From NCBI RefSeq assembly GCF_019925205.1, contig NC_083568.1, positions 22,814,393 to 22,878,392 on the forward strand: a stretch of DNA of 64,000 nt, given 5' to 3'. This DNA comes from Metopolophium dirhodum (taxonomy: Eukaryota; Arthropoda; Insecta; Hemiptera; Aphididae). The notes below the pieces were generated by a model. The model searched no databases. It worked only from the letters and a program-made list of their open reading frames with translations, and was not told where the DNA came from. The position numbers were made by a program, and so were the translations under genes. This document shows positions 14,501 through 28,698 of this stretch, piece by piece (within the stretch, counting starts at the first letter, position 1; the number at the start of each line of letters is the position of its first letter).

Positions 14501-16339
14501 TCTTCGTGCTTAGTTCGTGTCTCGAGGTTAATGCTGAGGATCAATTTTAATAAAATGTAGGTACACTGAACTACAAAGGTTAAACACTTCTTTTTTCTCA
14601 TCTCCTACAAATAAGTGCTTTTTATTTGTACCGCGTAGTTTGGTCATCGGCAGACACTGAGGTCGAGTTAGACGGCTTTTTAGGTGACGTTTCTTTTTCT
14701 TTTTTTTACCCCCATGAGGTTTATTGATAAGTAATAACTATTATTAGGACGCATATTATTATTATTACCGTCGTTCGTAACATTAAGTATTGGACACGAA
14801 TTTAATCGTGTTATTTGCGTACCTTTCTGTATATTTTCTCTATCATAACGAAGGCAGGGTATTATACGATTCGGTAATTATTGTGTAATTTAAAAGAGGG
14901 AAATACTGTTCAAATAAAAATAAATATTATTTGTTCCGAAGGCTTACCTCTATAGGTATTATTTTGTACCATAAAGGTGAGCTATTATAATATTACGCTC
15001 GCACTGTAAATCATTGTACGTAGGTAGGTACACACCGCGTCTGGCCGATACACAAAACAATTATTATTACGGATACAACATAATTATATATTCCTTTGTA
15101 ATGCCGAATTTGCAGTTGTGCAGCGATCCAATAATTTAAGGTACTTAATGCGCCCTCTGCTATTATTAGCGGTATTATAGGTTTTTACCTGCTGCAAAGT
15201 CGCTTATCGATCGGAACTCGTATCTGTTGTAATACCCGCTTGTGGGTCTAACGTTTCCATATTCAGCCCACGCGAGACCCACGTACCCAACGCAATATAA
15301 ATAAAAAAAAATAATAAAAAAAATACACTTGGATTACACTTGGTCGTTACTATGGAATTCAACAATTTATACTTGAAAACACGTCCCGCCATAATATAAT
15401 AATAATATTATTATTATTATTATAATACTTAAAACGAGACATTAATTTTATATTGCAGTTTATAACCCTAAGTCATTTATTGTACTCGATTCAAAGAACA
15501 TCTCCTGTTTTCTAAGTGAACATTTCAAGAATTTTTTTTTTTATTGATCATTTATATAAACGTCGGCTGCATGGACCATGTTACTTGTGTAGAGTTTTTT
15601 TTAACTCAATTTAAAGTTTTTTTTTGGTTTAGTTATTTTTTAGATTAATTGTACAGTTTGGTTTTTTTAATAATAATAATACATTTAGATCGTTTTCAAG
15701 CCACCCCTCACACAATTGGGCTTTAAAAATTTGTTTGACATATATTTGGTACTTATGCTTTTTATTTAGGCGTAGTATCAATAATTAGATGGAGAGGGGG
15801 GATTCTCTGAGCTTTTATTCGTACTTATAACATTCCGTCAGCAGGTGTTTGACTATTAGTGATACTCTACAGGTTTCGCATACAGGTGAATCAAAAAACC
15901 TATACAGTTTGCAAATGTCTAATATTGAACATATTTTGGTAAATTGCTGAACTTGAAAATTAGTGAATTGTTTTTATTGCAACTTATTGAATGTTCCACG
16001 TTCTAATTTTTTATTTAACTACTATATTCGTTAGTTAATTCTCTTACGATATCCGAACCACACGTAATGGAAAAACATTTCTTTAGACTATTTTAGTGTG
16101 TTACATATTATTATACCAAAAATGTGTGATAATCGCCATAGATTTATTTAATATTGTTAAATTGTGTAGGAGGATCTCCACTTATCATGAGATAATCACC
16201 TCGAATAGTCAAATTTTATTTATTATTTTGTTATTTTTCAGTCGACTAATAAAATAATATATATTCTATTGAAAGCTTCAATACCTTCATCTATTAGTGT
16301 TTCTTTATAATATTATTCATTCACCTCTAATAGCTATTT

Positions 16340-16550
16340 AGTGGCTTACTGTACTGTTCGTGGACTCAAATGGCCAATCATTCATTATCTAGGTGGCCAT
16401 GTACCTATTATATAATATTATTGTGATTTTTGTATAATATGCAACATTGTGTCGGCTCTTATAGCCATTATTGTGAATTTTTATTAAGTACCCACAAGTA
16501 GCGTCTGGCCATTCTTCGCACAGACATATTATTGTGAGTAACTGTTATTA

Positions 16551-16603
<53 letters not shown>

Positions 16604-17045
16604 TGTTATTATCGTTAAAGCAGCTCTAAAAGGTATATTTTTATTTATTATTATTTCCTTTATATTGTTGTTGGTCCAAAAGGACCGAATATTATTTAAT
16701 TAACAAATGTATTATTGTTAGTCCTGTGAGTTATTATTTTTTGGAAATAACTATTATTTATTTGGATCAAACCAAAAATATAGCTCGTTTTTACCAAGGC
16801 ACCTTTGTTACCATTATTTTATTATTTTTAAGCACACACCTTCTTTAATGTGGTTTGTTCAGACTTCACTATTTCTATATATAAATTAATAAATAAATTA
16901 TTGTACTGCTGATCGAACTACTTATGCACTCATATTTTAGGTGTGCATTTTATATCGGTGACCGAGCGCATGTATCAATATTTTATTATATAGATGCTGC
17001 TGGCCCGTCCAGACATATTATATTTTTATTGGACATTTACAGGTA
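16340..17045. repeat. irregular ATT-rich repeat region with recurring GGCC/CAGACATATTAT words
   Basis: Contains a nearly pure ATT array at 16545-16602. Around it are recurring words: GGCCAATCATT, GGCCATGTACC, AGCCATTATTGTGA and GGCCATTCTTCG, and CAGACATATTAT at about 16521 and 17013. A small GGTCC-loop-GGACC hairpin sits at 16673-16686. It looks like an old, expanded and diverged simple-sequence region. Confidence 0.45.
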
Positions 17046-18918
17046 TACATTTTTTCAGAAATTTTCAACCGTCAGAAATGGTCTACTATAACAGCATCGT
17101 AACCGACTAAATTATAGGTACGTAATTCGTTTGTCTGGTATAAGATCATAAATCAGATAGGAGAGTATACGCAATAGTCCGTGTAGAACGTGTTTGGCGA
17201 GAGAAATATGAAAATTGTACGAACGCGGTAGATAGGTTACGGAAATATTATAATATTATAACACACGAAATATGCGTGAACTCTGATGTTTGTCTTTTTT
17301 GGCACAGATATTTTGCATTTTTTTTATTTTTCCAGAAACGCGTAGTATTTTTAATTCTGCACCATGAAATTCAAAACCTGCAGAAAATGAATTTTATCTC
17401 TGTACAAAAACACATTCTCTTACACACAAGTATTTCACGGCTGGTCGTGTTATTGAAACGTTCAACGTTTGAACTTCAAAAATTGATACTCGACATTTTA
17501 CACACAATTCGTGAGCATATTACAAACCACGGTCGGTCGCAGAGGTTTATCGAGCTGATGCTTACATCCTTACATGCATACATATCGAACATTATCAGGC
17601 AGAGGACGCAAGACTTATGCATTCTTTACAGCACCGTTCAAATCGCTTCACGTTAAAATGGTCGAAAAGTTAATAGAATTGTTTTTTCCGGTTTTTTCTT
17701 CCCGATGTACGGGGACAATCCACCAACCTACGACTCATTTTGTGTCAGATAAGTTACCATAATATTATTTTATATAATATTATAGCCAGAATACATTTAT
17801 TCGACAAAACGGCCAAACTTTAATTTATTATTTTATTGTGTATAAGTAGATACCATTTAAATATGATATCCAACAAAAATATTTTAAATATTTTCAGGCA
17901 GCGTTATTATAGTCAATAACGATAAGCTCGTGTTCGAATAACGATGAACACACGTCATAATATCATGTTTAATACGAGTACGATAGTTTTCAGTTCCATA
18001 AAACAAATTAAAGTTACTATATAGGTCCCTCTATAGTAAAAGACCTATTTCATTATGTTTTTTTTTTATTCGTGAGAGAATACTACATGTCACAAAGCAA
18101 TAGTAATATAATCAAATAACTACACGAAACATTGGACATGTGGATTTATGGTTACACTTTAAGTATACATGCGAAAAAATACAATTAATTATATGGAACG
18201 GCGCAGTATACGGTATTATTACAATTAATATCTTGACTATTGTTTATAACGCTGCTGCGGCTTACGTTTTCTGGTACTTGACTTTTGTGTTTTTCTTGTA
18301 CCACTCATAATATAATAAACGCAATGTAGGACGTAGCATATAGGCTGAAAGCTTTTCGTTCACCCTTGTCACACACACACCCACACACAAAACCTATTAT
18401 TATACACTAACGATTGCGAACATATCATATAATATAAATGTGTGGCCTGCGCTTGCGTATGTATGAAATATACGTGTGCTCATAGGGTCTTTCAACATGT
18501 CGTGTGTCAAAAATGGTGTGAGAGATTACAATGTCTAGTCCTAACGCCATCCTCGCCATTGCAGTTTTCACAGACTACATTCGGAAGACCCTGTAGAATG
18601 TAATATATTATATCCTCCGAAAACAACGCAAAACTCCCAATCACGCGATGGTTTTGGCGAAAAAAACCCACCGAGTTAATTTGATAGGTCATGTCCTTTT
18701 ACAATTAATAATATACCTACATATTACACAAATGTATAATGATTACGCGATTAGGTACATTCCATGTTTTGTGTGTAATGTGTATGGTGAGAGAACGCGA
18801 CGCGATCAGATGTTTTAATCGAGAATCGCGTTTTTTTCGTCGCTGCGCAGGCACGACCGCGATTTTACAATAATAATAATAATATTATGCATTATCCATA
18901 GACACATATACAACAACT
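17046..18918. other. gene-less stretch with one 126-codon open frame
   Basis: The frame at 17276-17656 (plus) is the longest outside the transporter region, but its product (Leu/Ile/His/Arg-rich) matches no motif I know and it lacks a convincing start context. Otherwise AT-rich. Confidence 0.5.
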
Positions 18919-19119
18919 AGATAGCCGTCTCTTTCTTGTCATGGAAGTCGGCCGCCATTTACAAAGCAGGCAATGTTTACAGTACAATATTATCACAGTA
19001 TATATTATGTATAGATAAATATATATGCATGTTGATAAATGTAAACATTGCCTGCTTTATAAATGGCGGCCGATTTCAACATTGGTCACAACTGTAGTAT
19101 AAAGACAAGACGGCTATCT
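18919..19119. mobile_element. 201 bp inverted-repeat element (MITE-like) with strong hairpin
   Basis: Perfect 12 bp terminal inverted repeats (AGATAGCCGTCT at 18919-18930, its complement at 19108-19119) enclose a second, inner inverted repeat. That inner pair has arms at 18948-18980 and 19041-19073 which match at 32 of 33 positions around a 60-base AT-rich loop. The arms are GC-rich (GCCGCCATTTA, AAGCAGGCAATG) in an AT-rich setting. No clear target duplication is seen. A miniature inverted-repeat transposon is the simplest reading; a transcript of either strand would form a long hairpin. Confidence 0.65.
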
Positions 19120-22100
19120 TGTTTTTGTATAATATATCCGAGGTATTATCACGGTGCGAATATTATCAGTACCGCAAAGCCACCGGGGACACAAACTCTG
19201 CAGCACCACAGCGGACAACAGTCTGCGTTTAACAACGCAACGTACACAGAAAGGACATTTTCGTTCGGAACCAAAATAATGTACAAGTAATAACAACGAC
19301 CGCGGTTTAATTAACATTTTTAGACATTATAGAAGTATATTATGCGTTTATTTATTTAACACGAGCCAGAGAAAATATGTGGGCTTAATTAAGTGATAAG
19401 CTTAATTATGACTATGTATGCATGTACGCACGTTATTCGCGACTGTGTCTCCGCGAATTTCTAACGACTTTAATTATAACTTTGTAATTGCAGCCAGCCA
19501 GCCACGATGTTTTAACAAATCCGTCGGAAACGCGTATCGCTGAAATCGCGTTTTACGCGCCGTTCGCAAATAACAGTAATAATAATATTATTTATAGTAA
19601 TAATATTATGACCTGTTGACGATGACTAATGACGTTCGTTCGTTTTTACACTATTGGCTGCCGTTAAATCATTCGCCAAGAAGTAAGCGCGTCCCACACT
19701 CACCGGAACAACACTCGCGGTATACGACATGCCACGGCTCGCGGGTCGTAATAAAGGGCCATATATATCGCGGGTCGTATATATTCGGGGTTTTGGGCGA
19801 GATAGTAATAATTGCGAACCTTAACGTAAATGTATATTTACAAGACGTGTCTTCAAAATACCTACGCTGTTTTACTGTGTTTAAAACGAACGGTGTTCAG
19901 AAGAATATTGTCCATCGGTAGAAGCAGAACAAAAAGTGCAGTCTTTGCATAACACATGGTTGCCGAAGAGAAAGCAAATCAACGATAAAATAATGGAGAC
20001 GAATATATGGAGATGAAAACATTTTTAGCCTATAGGGTCTTCAGAAAAATACTTTCAGAAATATGCACACTATATAAATATAGACCTAGGTGTGGACCCC
20101 TTATTTTTGTATTTTTTCGTACCTCTACCGGCTACCATATTATATTTTCCCCGTTATAATGATATCTTTATACTTGGACACGACAGGTATTTACTTGTTA
20201 CATACTAAGTATGTAGCTACTTTATTTATAAGGAATTTCTTTGTTATTTTATAATATGATACATACAATTTTGAATGCTATGAAATAATTTTTGAAACCA
20301 ATGTTGCTATTAATTTTTGTTTTCAAACGAGAGACATGAAATGTACATGTGAAATTTGTGAGGAGCAGAGCCCGCCTCTTAGACAACAACTATGACTCAT
20401 GAGTATCTCAATCGTCGACGGTTCTACTTTTCCCTGACATATTTTAATTTTTATTTCGTACCAATCAAATCGTCCAACCCTAAGCGAAAACTGTAGAGTT
20501 TGGCCTGGTATTAGCCTCCATTATTTCTATATACGCTATTACCTATATCCCTCTTTTAATCTAATACATTTCTCGGTCCAATTTCCGCCCCACTGGCAAA
20601 ATGTGATCCAATTATTGGACGAACCTGTCATCTGCTATATAGAGATAGGTATATCGCGTGCAACGGCCATACCGACTCAACCTTTGTTCAGCGATATAAA
20701 ACTTTGTAGAAAAACAATAACTTCTTTTTCGAGTCTCCGGTGCGACCGCACACTCTACTTCTCCCACTTACTCCTTCAAATTATCCTCCGACAATTCCTC
20801 TATTTGTTTTATCCGCGTGATTCTGAGTCAATATATATGACATTCCCCGTCTATTCTTATTGATTGCCCGTTCTTTATCATGTCGACATAGGTGCATTCC
20901 TCTCTCGCCGCTCTTTTTCAATCTCATAAAGTCCGTTCCAGTTCATGATTCGTATTATATTCTTTTATATACCCGGTCGCGACCAGTCATATTTTCAGCC
21001 AGCTGTTTTTAATATTTTATTGTACGGTCTAATTCTCGATACAATTCACCGCAATACATATTTTAGATACCGAGTGGTACCAGATAGAGCTGATATTGCT
21101 GTTCTTGCAATGTTACGTTTCGCATTTTTTTTCACTTCAATAAAAAATGCGCAAAAGTTTCATACGGCCGCACTTCAATTGATTGGTAACTGAACGCACT
21201 TCGTACTTCAGAAGTTGTATCAAACTCATAATTTTTATTTTAATTCAATAAGAATGTATTCAAACGGAGTGATAGAAAAAACCTGTAGAGAAACGTAAGC
21301 CTCCGGTCTGTATCGTGTTTTTTTTATGCGCGTCCATCAAATATTACATTTATTGTTAGATATTTTTAAACTTTACATTAAGTAATAAAATATAAATAGA
21401 CATCCATTCGGTCGAGTTATTTGACCGACTTTCGTATATCAAGTTTCGTTTGTATAATTCTTGTAAATTAATTTCAATACGTTTTTATTCATGTGACTTT
21501 TACATTATACATTATTAACTTTTAAGCGTATATCGCAATAGGTAAACAATTATTATTACTTTAAAGGTACACTAACTTAATCTAAAAGTTTAAATATGTT
21601 TTGGAAATACTTTTTTAATCAATATTATGGGTCATTGCAAATCAACATTTTTGAATAAAAATTATAATATTTTTGCAATAATTTTTATCGTTATAAATAA
21701 AATTATTTATTATTTTCAAAAATATTAAATTTTTATTATGACTTAAATTATATTATAAAATAAATATTTCCAAGAACGGTAATACTTATTGTAAAAAATT
21801 GGTGTTTGGGTTAAAAAAAATCACCGCGTGTACTAGCTATAATATTATAAACACAATATTATGCACATCACAATAGTATGTTTTGGGTGTATTTCACAGT
21901 TGTTTGGCGGAAACAAAAAATAGGCATCACTCCGTGTGGTATATAATATATTATATACACACATAATATTACAACTGTTAAATTCTAACGCACACGATCT
22001 GGTCAGTGTGATTTGTTTACCGAAAAATAAAACAAAATAAATTAGAACCATTCGCACGCGTTATATTTCAAAATGATTTATATTCAATCCCGAACACAAA

Positions 22101-25100
22101 AGTGGCGGCGGCGGTATTTTTTGAGCATCGCATATTATTATAATAAATGATTTTGCCGTAAAAACAATAACCGTTTTAAACGACATAAAACACCGGAACC
22201 AAATATTTAATATTGTCATACGCACTGACTGGATCGTTCTGTACAAATATGATATGCGCCGCGGTGAAGAGGTGTCGCCGTCGGTTTCGGTATCGCATCA
22301 TTCACGGCGGAAACTGCGATGCAAAACTACGGCCGTATAATATAATATATTAATAATAATAATATATTACAATATTATAAATATTCAACAGAGATCAACA
22401 CGCCATAGCTTTGGACGCGTAGCACAATGGGTCACGTCAAACCACCGCTGTATTATATTAATATTATTATTATATTATTATATCGAATACCCGCGCGCGT
22501 TTACCTTCGGGTTGTGCAGTGTGCAACGCAAGTCATCTCTTAAATTACTAATAATAATTTACGCACCATAGTATTACAATATAGTATAATATAGGTATTA
22601 ACGGTGGGGGTAGTAATAATGTACTAATGCCCTAATGTTTTACGCTCACCCCCGCACCCCCCTTGGCGAATCGCATAATATTATTATCTACAACTACAGC
22701 GGAATATAACAACCAAAACCGAATGACTGTGCCCCCGTTGAACGTTACCCCCCGTCGCATTCAAAATATTCGATTGAAATATTTACATAGAGTGTGTACC
22801 GAGTGGCAATCGACGAGCTTGTGAGTTGTGAGTCGTGGGTGTAGCGCAACACGGTACTGGTGCAGTCGTGGTGTAAATCTAAGACGCCGCGATCCGTACA
22901 TGATATTTCATCGTCTTTGGACGCTCACCGATTTATAAGGTTGGCGGGTTCAAATTTCGACCGGAATCGATGTTTTTGTAGCTTTTTTTTTCAAGCGATT
23001 CAATACCGACCGTTTTTCAACGAAACCCGCATGGTTCGTCTGAGATAGGAATAATTCTGAAAATATATTTGAATGTTCGTTATGAAGTGTTTACTCGAGA
23101 TCGATCATACCACTATTTTCAAATTTCAACTCTTATATTAAGTAGGTATTACCTGCCATCGTTGCCTTCCTATGATTTTATTTTAAAATGTAGAAATTAA
23201 AAAAAAAAACGTTTAAACATTAATTATTATAGGTTACCTACGGTGTTGGAAAAAAATATCGAGTTACGCGTGGTAATGATCGATGATGGCATTAGTAAAC
23301 CTTATAACGAATATGTTTTCAGATTTCAAATCGCATTAATTCTTTATTTGTCGGTACGATGGACAAAAAGTGCACGGTTTTAGTGAATAATAGGACTTGT
23401 CGACCACAGATTGGTAACATGTTTATGTGCACGTGCGGAAGCACCGCTATATATCTTTTACATTACGGTCACACACACACACACACACACAATGATCGCT
23501 TACTACGCACACGTTCGCATGACTCGCACTTAACTTAGAAAATTGCCTGCACTGAACTCGTTGAAAGCGGTCGGTGTCCAATCCCCTTAAAAAGGTTAAA
23601 AAACATAGTTACCCCGCGTACCACTTGTAAAGTATAAGTGGCTGAAATTTAAGATAAATTTGTACGGTCAACATTATTCCGTAGTTAGGTATATATATAG
23701 TACGTGATCCCCGACTGTTTTTGTTTGATTTGAAAATGTACGTGAAACAATTACGTATATGCATGTAATATTATATTATTGTAGTAGGCGTGTAATAAAG
23801 GTACGTATATAGTTAAAAGCCGTCAAACAATCGTAATAATAATGTTACGTACGGTAGGTATAGGAAAAAAAAAGGAGACACAATGTGTTTCGTAATAATA
23901 TTACACTGCAAACGATCAATTCACACCAATAAGTGTTGTCGTATTTCGATTCGAAGAAAAAAAAGTCGCATAACTATCGGTGCTTCAGCTGCTGGGTTTC
24001 GAAAGACCGGGTAACGATATTATAACGAAATCCAACGGGAAGAAAAAAAAAAAAGGCGGTCGCGTACGTCCGATAATTTAATATAATATTCATGTAAGTT
24101 GTACACCTCGCTGGCCTCTATGGTTGCCGTACAGAAACGCTCAATGCGTTATATAGTTCATCGAGATTCAATCGAAAACTTGTCCGTATAATATTATGTT
24201 ATACCTCGGACTTTTAGAATTAATAAGATTTCGATTTCTGTAAGTGCTCGAGACTTTTGATCGTTCACGGGTTTTGTTGGTTCATTCAAATCGAATATTA
24301 TTAAAACGGAGAAATTCACGTTGGCGTTCAAAGTTTCTCAAATACATATTTGGACAAACTATAATATTAATATATAATAACGTTTCTATAATATTATACA
24401 GTCAAGTTGTCGGAAATACGGAAGCTTCGCGGTATCACGGTCATATTAAATTGTACACGTATCTAGGTACATTTGTTTGAACGCGTAATTTGAAACGTCT
24501 CGTTCGACTTCGTTTTTAGATATTTCTTAAAAACTCATTACGGTTATCCCTCCGGATACGTATCTTATTAATTCTTAATATTTTTTTTATTTTTTTTGGA
24601 ATGCGCCCTTTTAGTTACGCAGGTACGGTGTTATATGACGTATACTGTACATTAAGTACACCCAAAATTACTTGCATAGAGAAATCAAATCAAATCTAGT
24701 TTTTGTACCTCTATTCCGTCAAACTAAACTCGACGGACCATTTCCCAAATCTGGGATCGAATGCGCCATAGTTTTGTGTGTGTCCGGAAGCACGACGGAT
24801 ATTGAGATTGTCTCACAATTACGACGTACGAAATTGTACACACCCCCCCTCCCCCTTTTAAAACGGTACACCATAGCAATGATTCATTTAGTTCGTATAC
24901 TGCAGTCTCGTATTGTTATAATATGTCGCCGGAACGACATTAAAAATGGCATTACCCACAGTTTTGTGTACCAATCGAGTCGGCCGCGTACGTGCGAAGG
25001 TTGTGCGGTTGTAATAAAAAAAAGAGCACACACTCGCAAATCCCCGTGATGCGAATTTCACTTTTATATTTTATTCGGTTCGGTTTTTTCTCCGTATATT

Positions 25101-25199
25101 ATTATATAGGTACCTGCAGTGCAATCGAAAGGGATTACATATTTGTAATGCTGTCGAGATCGTTTTTAAAGAGGTGACGAAAAAGTTTTACGCACTATT
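19120..25199. other. gene-less stretch with scattered CpG-rich patches
   Basis: GC-richer patches near 19440-19770 (with CGCGGGTCGTA repeated at 19740 and 19770), 22240-22340, 22640-22860 and 24660-25030. A 125-codon frame at 24672-25049 has no recognisable domain. One CA microsatellite. No exon is supported. Confidence 0.5.
23470..23490. repeat. CA microsatellite
   Basis: About ten CA units. Confidence 0.95.
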
Positions 25200-25700
25200 T
25201 ACACGCCACACGCCTATTGTGCCGTCGCGAAAGACCGCTCTCGAGTCTTTCGCATCTCAACCCCCCCCCCTTCTATCCCCCTCCCCCGTGTTCACATCGC
25301 CCTCGCCGTCCGACCGCGACCGACGCAAATCCATTTCTCGTGTATCGTTTGCGCGACCGAAACAATAGGATTTTTTTTACCGACTATAGTCTTTTTTTCC
25401 ATTTTTTTTTTAAATTTTTTTTTTTTGCCCTTTAGACGTTTTTATGTTTTATTTTTTATCCTTTATATCTTTTATCTCTTTTCTCTTTACTCTTTTATTT
25501 CTCTCAACCGGCGGACAATACTGTTCTTAATTCGGAGTCGCGCGAAAAGCTCCGACAAACTATAAATCACGATCGTCGCGTCGCGCGCACATCCGCCCGA
25601 CGTATTTATAAACCGCAACGCGGTCAAAAGTTCCACGCGATCGCACTAGACGAGCGTTTCGTCGATAATTACATTTTAATAACCGTGGCCAAGAGGTAGG
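25200..25700 (+). promoter_or_regulatory. GC-rich patch with promoter-like signals
   Basis: CpG-rich stretch with a C-rich run (25260-25287), then TCGCG repeats (25530-25600). TATTTATAA at 25603-25611 is followed about 30 bases on by GATCGCACTAGACGAGCG, where a start site would fall, and by AAGAG then GTAGGC at 25692-25701, a possible splice donor. Together these could be a TATA promoter with a short non-coding first exon. Each signal alone is weak. Confidence 0.2.
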
Positions 25701-27209
25701 CATGGTATACGTGGTTAATATTATACAATATTACACGGCCGCGAGTAAGGCGTTTTTTTTTTTTTATAGTCTATTCCACGCGCTGCATCCGGTCGACCGT
25801 CTACCGATGCGGTTATAGTGTTTAATCCAACAGTTTTGTTTTTCTTGTCGCGGCTCATCTGTACTCCATCGTTGGTCCTATGTATACCTTTGCATCGGAA
25901 CTAAATACACATTTAACTTTACATCGTTTTGCCGACTACAACTACTGTAGTAGGTAGTCCTACACAGGATTGGCCAACGGACCTGTTTTCCATCATTTGT
26001 TTGTAGCTATTATAATATTATATTATATGGACGGAATATAAGTCGTAAATTTCGCAATAAAATCATGTGGGCACTCGGTGAATATTTTAAGTATTTATTT
26101 ATAAATATTATATTATAAATTTATATTTTATATTTGTGATTGTTGTTATATTAGATAATATTAATATTCATCATGGGTTATATATCGACTTGTAGTAAAA
26201 GCGCGCAATTAATTAATATTATTTTTTTCAAACTGTTTAATTGTACTGAATGATCAATTATTTGTGTACTCGTACAAATAAAATATATGAATAATATTAT
26301 TCAAATTATAATATAGTGACATAGAACATTTTAATTTAATGAGGTGCCTACCATATTTTGTCAACTAATATTTATACATTTTTAAGGATTTCATTTTTTC
26401 TCCATTGGCTGGAAGGCATTTAATAATAATTACCCTACGGTTATTATGTTTAAATTCATCTTATGGTACCTATTAGTTTAAATGCTTATAGACTATAGTA
26501 TCTATATTATAGTTTGAAAATGTTGCATGACTTGAAAGTTTATCACATTCTATAAAAATCAATCATTTAAATTAAAACTATCAAACAAATATTGAAATAT
26601 TATGCATTATAGCAGATCGGTTTCACCTTAGAATTAATTTTAGATTTCAATCGTCTACAATCCATGCAAGTATGTGTATAATTGTTTTAAGTTATTTTAA
26701 CGATTTTACCAATGTCTAAAACTAATTTACCAACTTTTCAGCATCCAAACTATTGCATAATAATATATAAGTAGGCACGGTATTTTAAAGTGCAGATATA
26801 CGATGATTTCTTTAATCGAACAAACCGTGAACGAAGTTTAGAATTTAAATTTTAAGGTCAAGTGACTGACGTTGTGGATATCTTCATCTAACGCTTGGTA
26901 TTTAAATTAAACTCCGTCAAAGGGTTTTCGATGTAAAGGCCGAATATCCTGACATTTTTGAGATTATTCCTTTATTCCTTCGACGGTTTTACTTATTTCG
27001 TTTGGCAAACGGTTAAGTAGTTGTATAGCGAATTATCGTAATTAAATTAAAAATATGTTACGGACAATCAACCGTGGCTTTAGGTAGATGCAATTGTATT
27101 TAAAAATTCCATTGTATCCGATCGGCGTTTAATTTGCTAACGTAACAGAATAATATTATAATAATAACGAAACATACTTCCGTAAGCTCTGCAGTGTAGT
27201 ATATGTTAT

Positions 27210-27213
<4 letters not shown>

Positions 27214-27242
<29 letters not shown>
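27214..27242. repeat. TA microsatellite
   Basis: About 14 TA units. Confidence 0.95.
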
Positions 27243-27246
<4 letters not shown>

Positions 27247-28097
27247 AAAAGAGGGAATTTTCAATTCTTTTCACAACATAGGCAGGTAATCATTGCGATG
27301 CACCTTACGAAATGAAAGCGATTGTATTGATTGTAACATTATTTGCTTTAGTTCGACTATATTTTTAATGTTTGTATTGAATTGCGCTGAATGCATGTGC
27401 GTGACAATTTATTTTATTTATTATTTTATTTTCCAGAGGAATTTTGGACACGTGTCGATAAGCGATGAAAAGTATCGAAAAAATTTGCAATGATAAAAAA
27501 AGTCTTGATAGATGAGACACACATCGGTGACACATGTGTTAATAGGATGTCTAAAGTTTACAGCGTCTTTACACGAATTACGACCCAAAACTAGTTTATT
27601 TTTTTTCTCTCGTCTTTTTGTCGAACTTTCGTGCCGAACATTTGCGTGGGTTTAACAACATAAAACGGTAAACAAAACACTAAAATGAATATCTAAGATT
27701 ATATCAAATATTATACCATATATATAAATATGTTTTTGATTAATCTCGTTGCTGCAGAGCGTGACTGACGGCCGTCTAATCACCAGTGATTTAGAACAGT
27801 TATTACCTATATATCTATACACCCAATCCATATTGTGTTTTACATGATTTCATCGCCACTTGTGAAAAGTCGGTAGGTACGCATAATTGGTTGTAACGCA
27901 CGCTCAGACTGGTACGTCCACAAATTCAATTAGTTTTGATCATTAAATTTATTGTTTTTCGACCCCTCCCCCCTACCACAACAGCCACTAGCCATCACTC
28001 TCATCCCCTTAACCTATAATTTAACCATTTTAATGAATGCACCTCTGCCGCGCTGCACCACACCACGTTCAGTGTTTCGTTCAAATAGAATGTAGAG

Positions 28098-28119
28098 CAC
28101 ACACACACACACACACACA
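28098..28119. repeat. CA microsatellite
   Basis: About 11 CA units; it creates the Cys/Val-rich open frames on the opposite strand. Confidence 0.95.
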
Positions 28120-28466
28120 TACAACAACAACATAATATTATTATATTCGTTGTTGAACATAACAGTTTGCGCAATAAACATAAGCGAAGAAATGAAATAA
28201 AAATTGTACACATATGTACGAGACATGTAGTAGGTATTTGATATTTTTCACGAAATAAGCTGTACCACATTTATTACGCGCACCCTCGACATATTGCACT
28301 TGTGGATGTTGCGATGAAAACGTTCTTTGCCTTTTGTAACATATTCCGTTCGCCGTTTTCATAAAAACTCGAAATGTTCTTAGATAATCCCAAATACCAC
28401 TGCAGGGCGGCCCGTGCACCGTGAGTCAACTTTTCATATATTTACATGATATTTATTACGCGTATA

Positions 28467-28698
28467 CAGGGTGTTTCGACAAACATGCTCAGTTCACATT
28501 TTTTGCCCCCTCTGATAACAAACATTTTATACAGATCCTGATTTTTAGATTATTTTTTAGAATAGGAACTTGATGACCATAATATATTTTATATTGTTCA
28601 GATTTTTTTTTTCCGTTCAAAGAGTGTGGTGCTTTAAAATTCCAAAAACCGTAATGGTTTGATAAAATCTGGGTGTTCGTGTTTGGTGAATCACTGTG
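28467..28698. mobile_element. small inverted-repeat element sharing ends with the 41 kb fold-back element
   Basis: The left end CAGGGTGTTTCGACAAACAT and the reverse of the right end CACAGTGATTCACCAAACAC match at about 14 of 20 positions and are flanked by TA. The GGTG-TTC-CAAACAT core also matches the ends of the element at 41226-41973. The interior of about 190 bp has no coding capacity. A miniature TA-inserted element is the best guess; the ends are too diverged to exclude chance similarity. Confidence 0.5.

Larger units (their letters stand above)
8851..16339. other. gene-less stretch
   Basis: AT-rich, with a CpG-rich segment at 9660-10330 and simple repeats. A cluster of ATAAGT words lies at 13619-13674. 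Open frames up to about 80 codons without recognisable content. Confidence 0.55.
25701..28466. other. gene-less AT-rich stretch
   Basis: Contains TA and CA microsatellites. I see no conserved coding sequence on either strand. Confidence 0.55.

Noticed and set aside
17276..17656. 126-codon plus-strand frame
   Set aside because: No motif, no conserved composition and no splice or promoter support; such a length can occur by chance in 64 kb.
24672..25049. 125-codon plus-strand frame
   Set aside because: No recognisable domain; it lies in a moderately GC-rich patch where long chance frames are expected.
28001..28419. Overlapping minus-strand frames near 28.1 kb
   Set aside because: Their Cys/Val runs come from the CA microsatellite and no motif is present.
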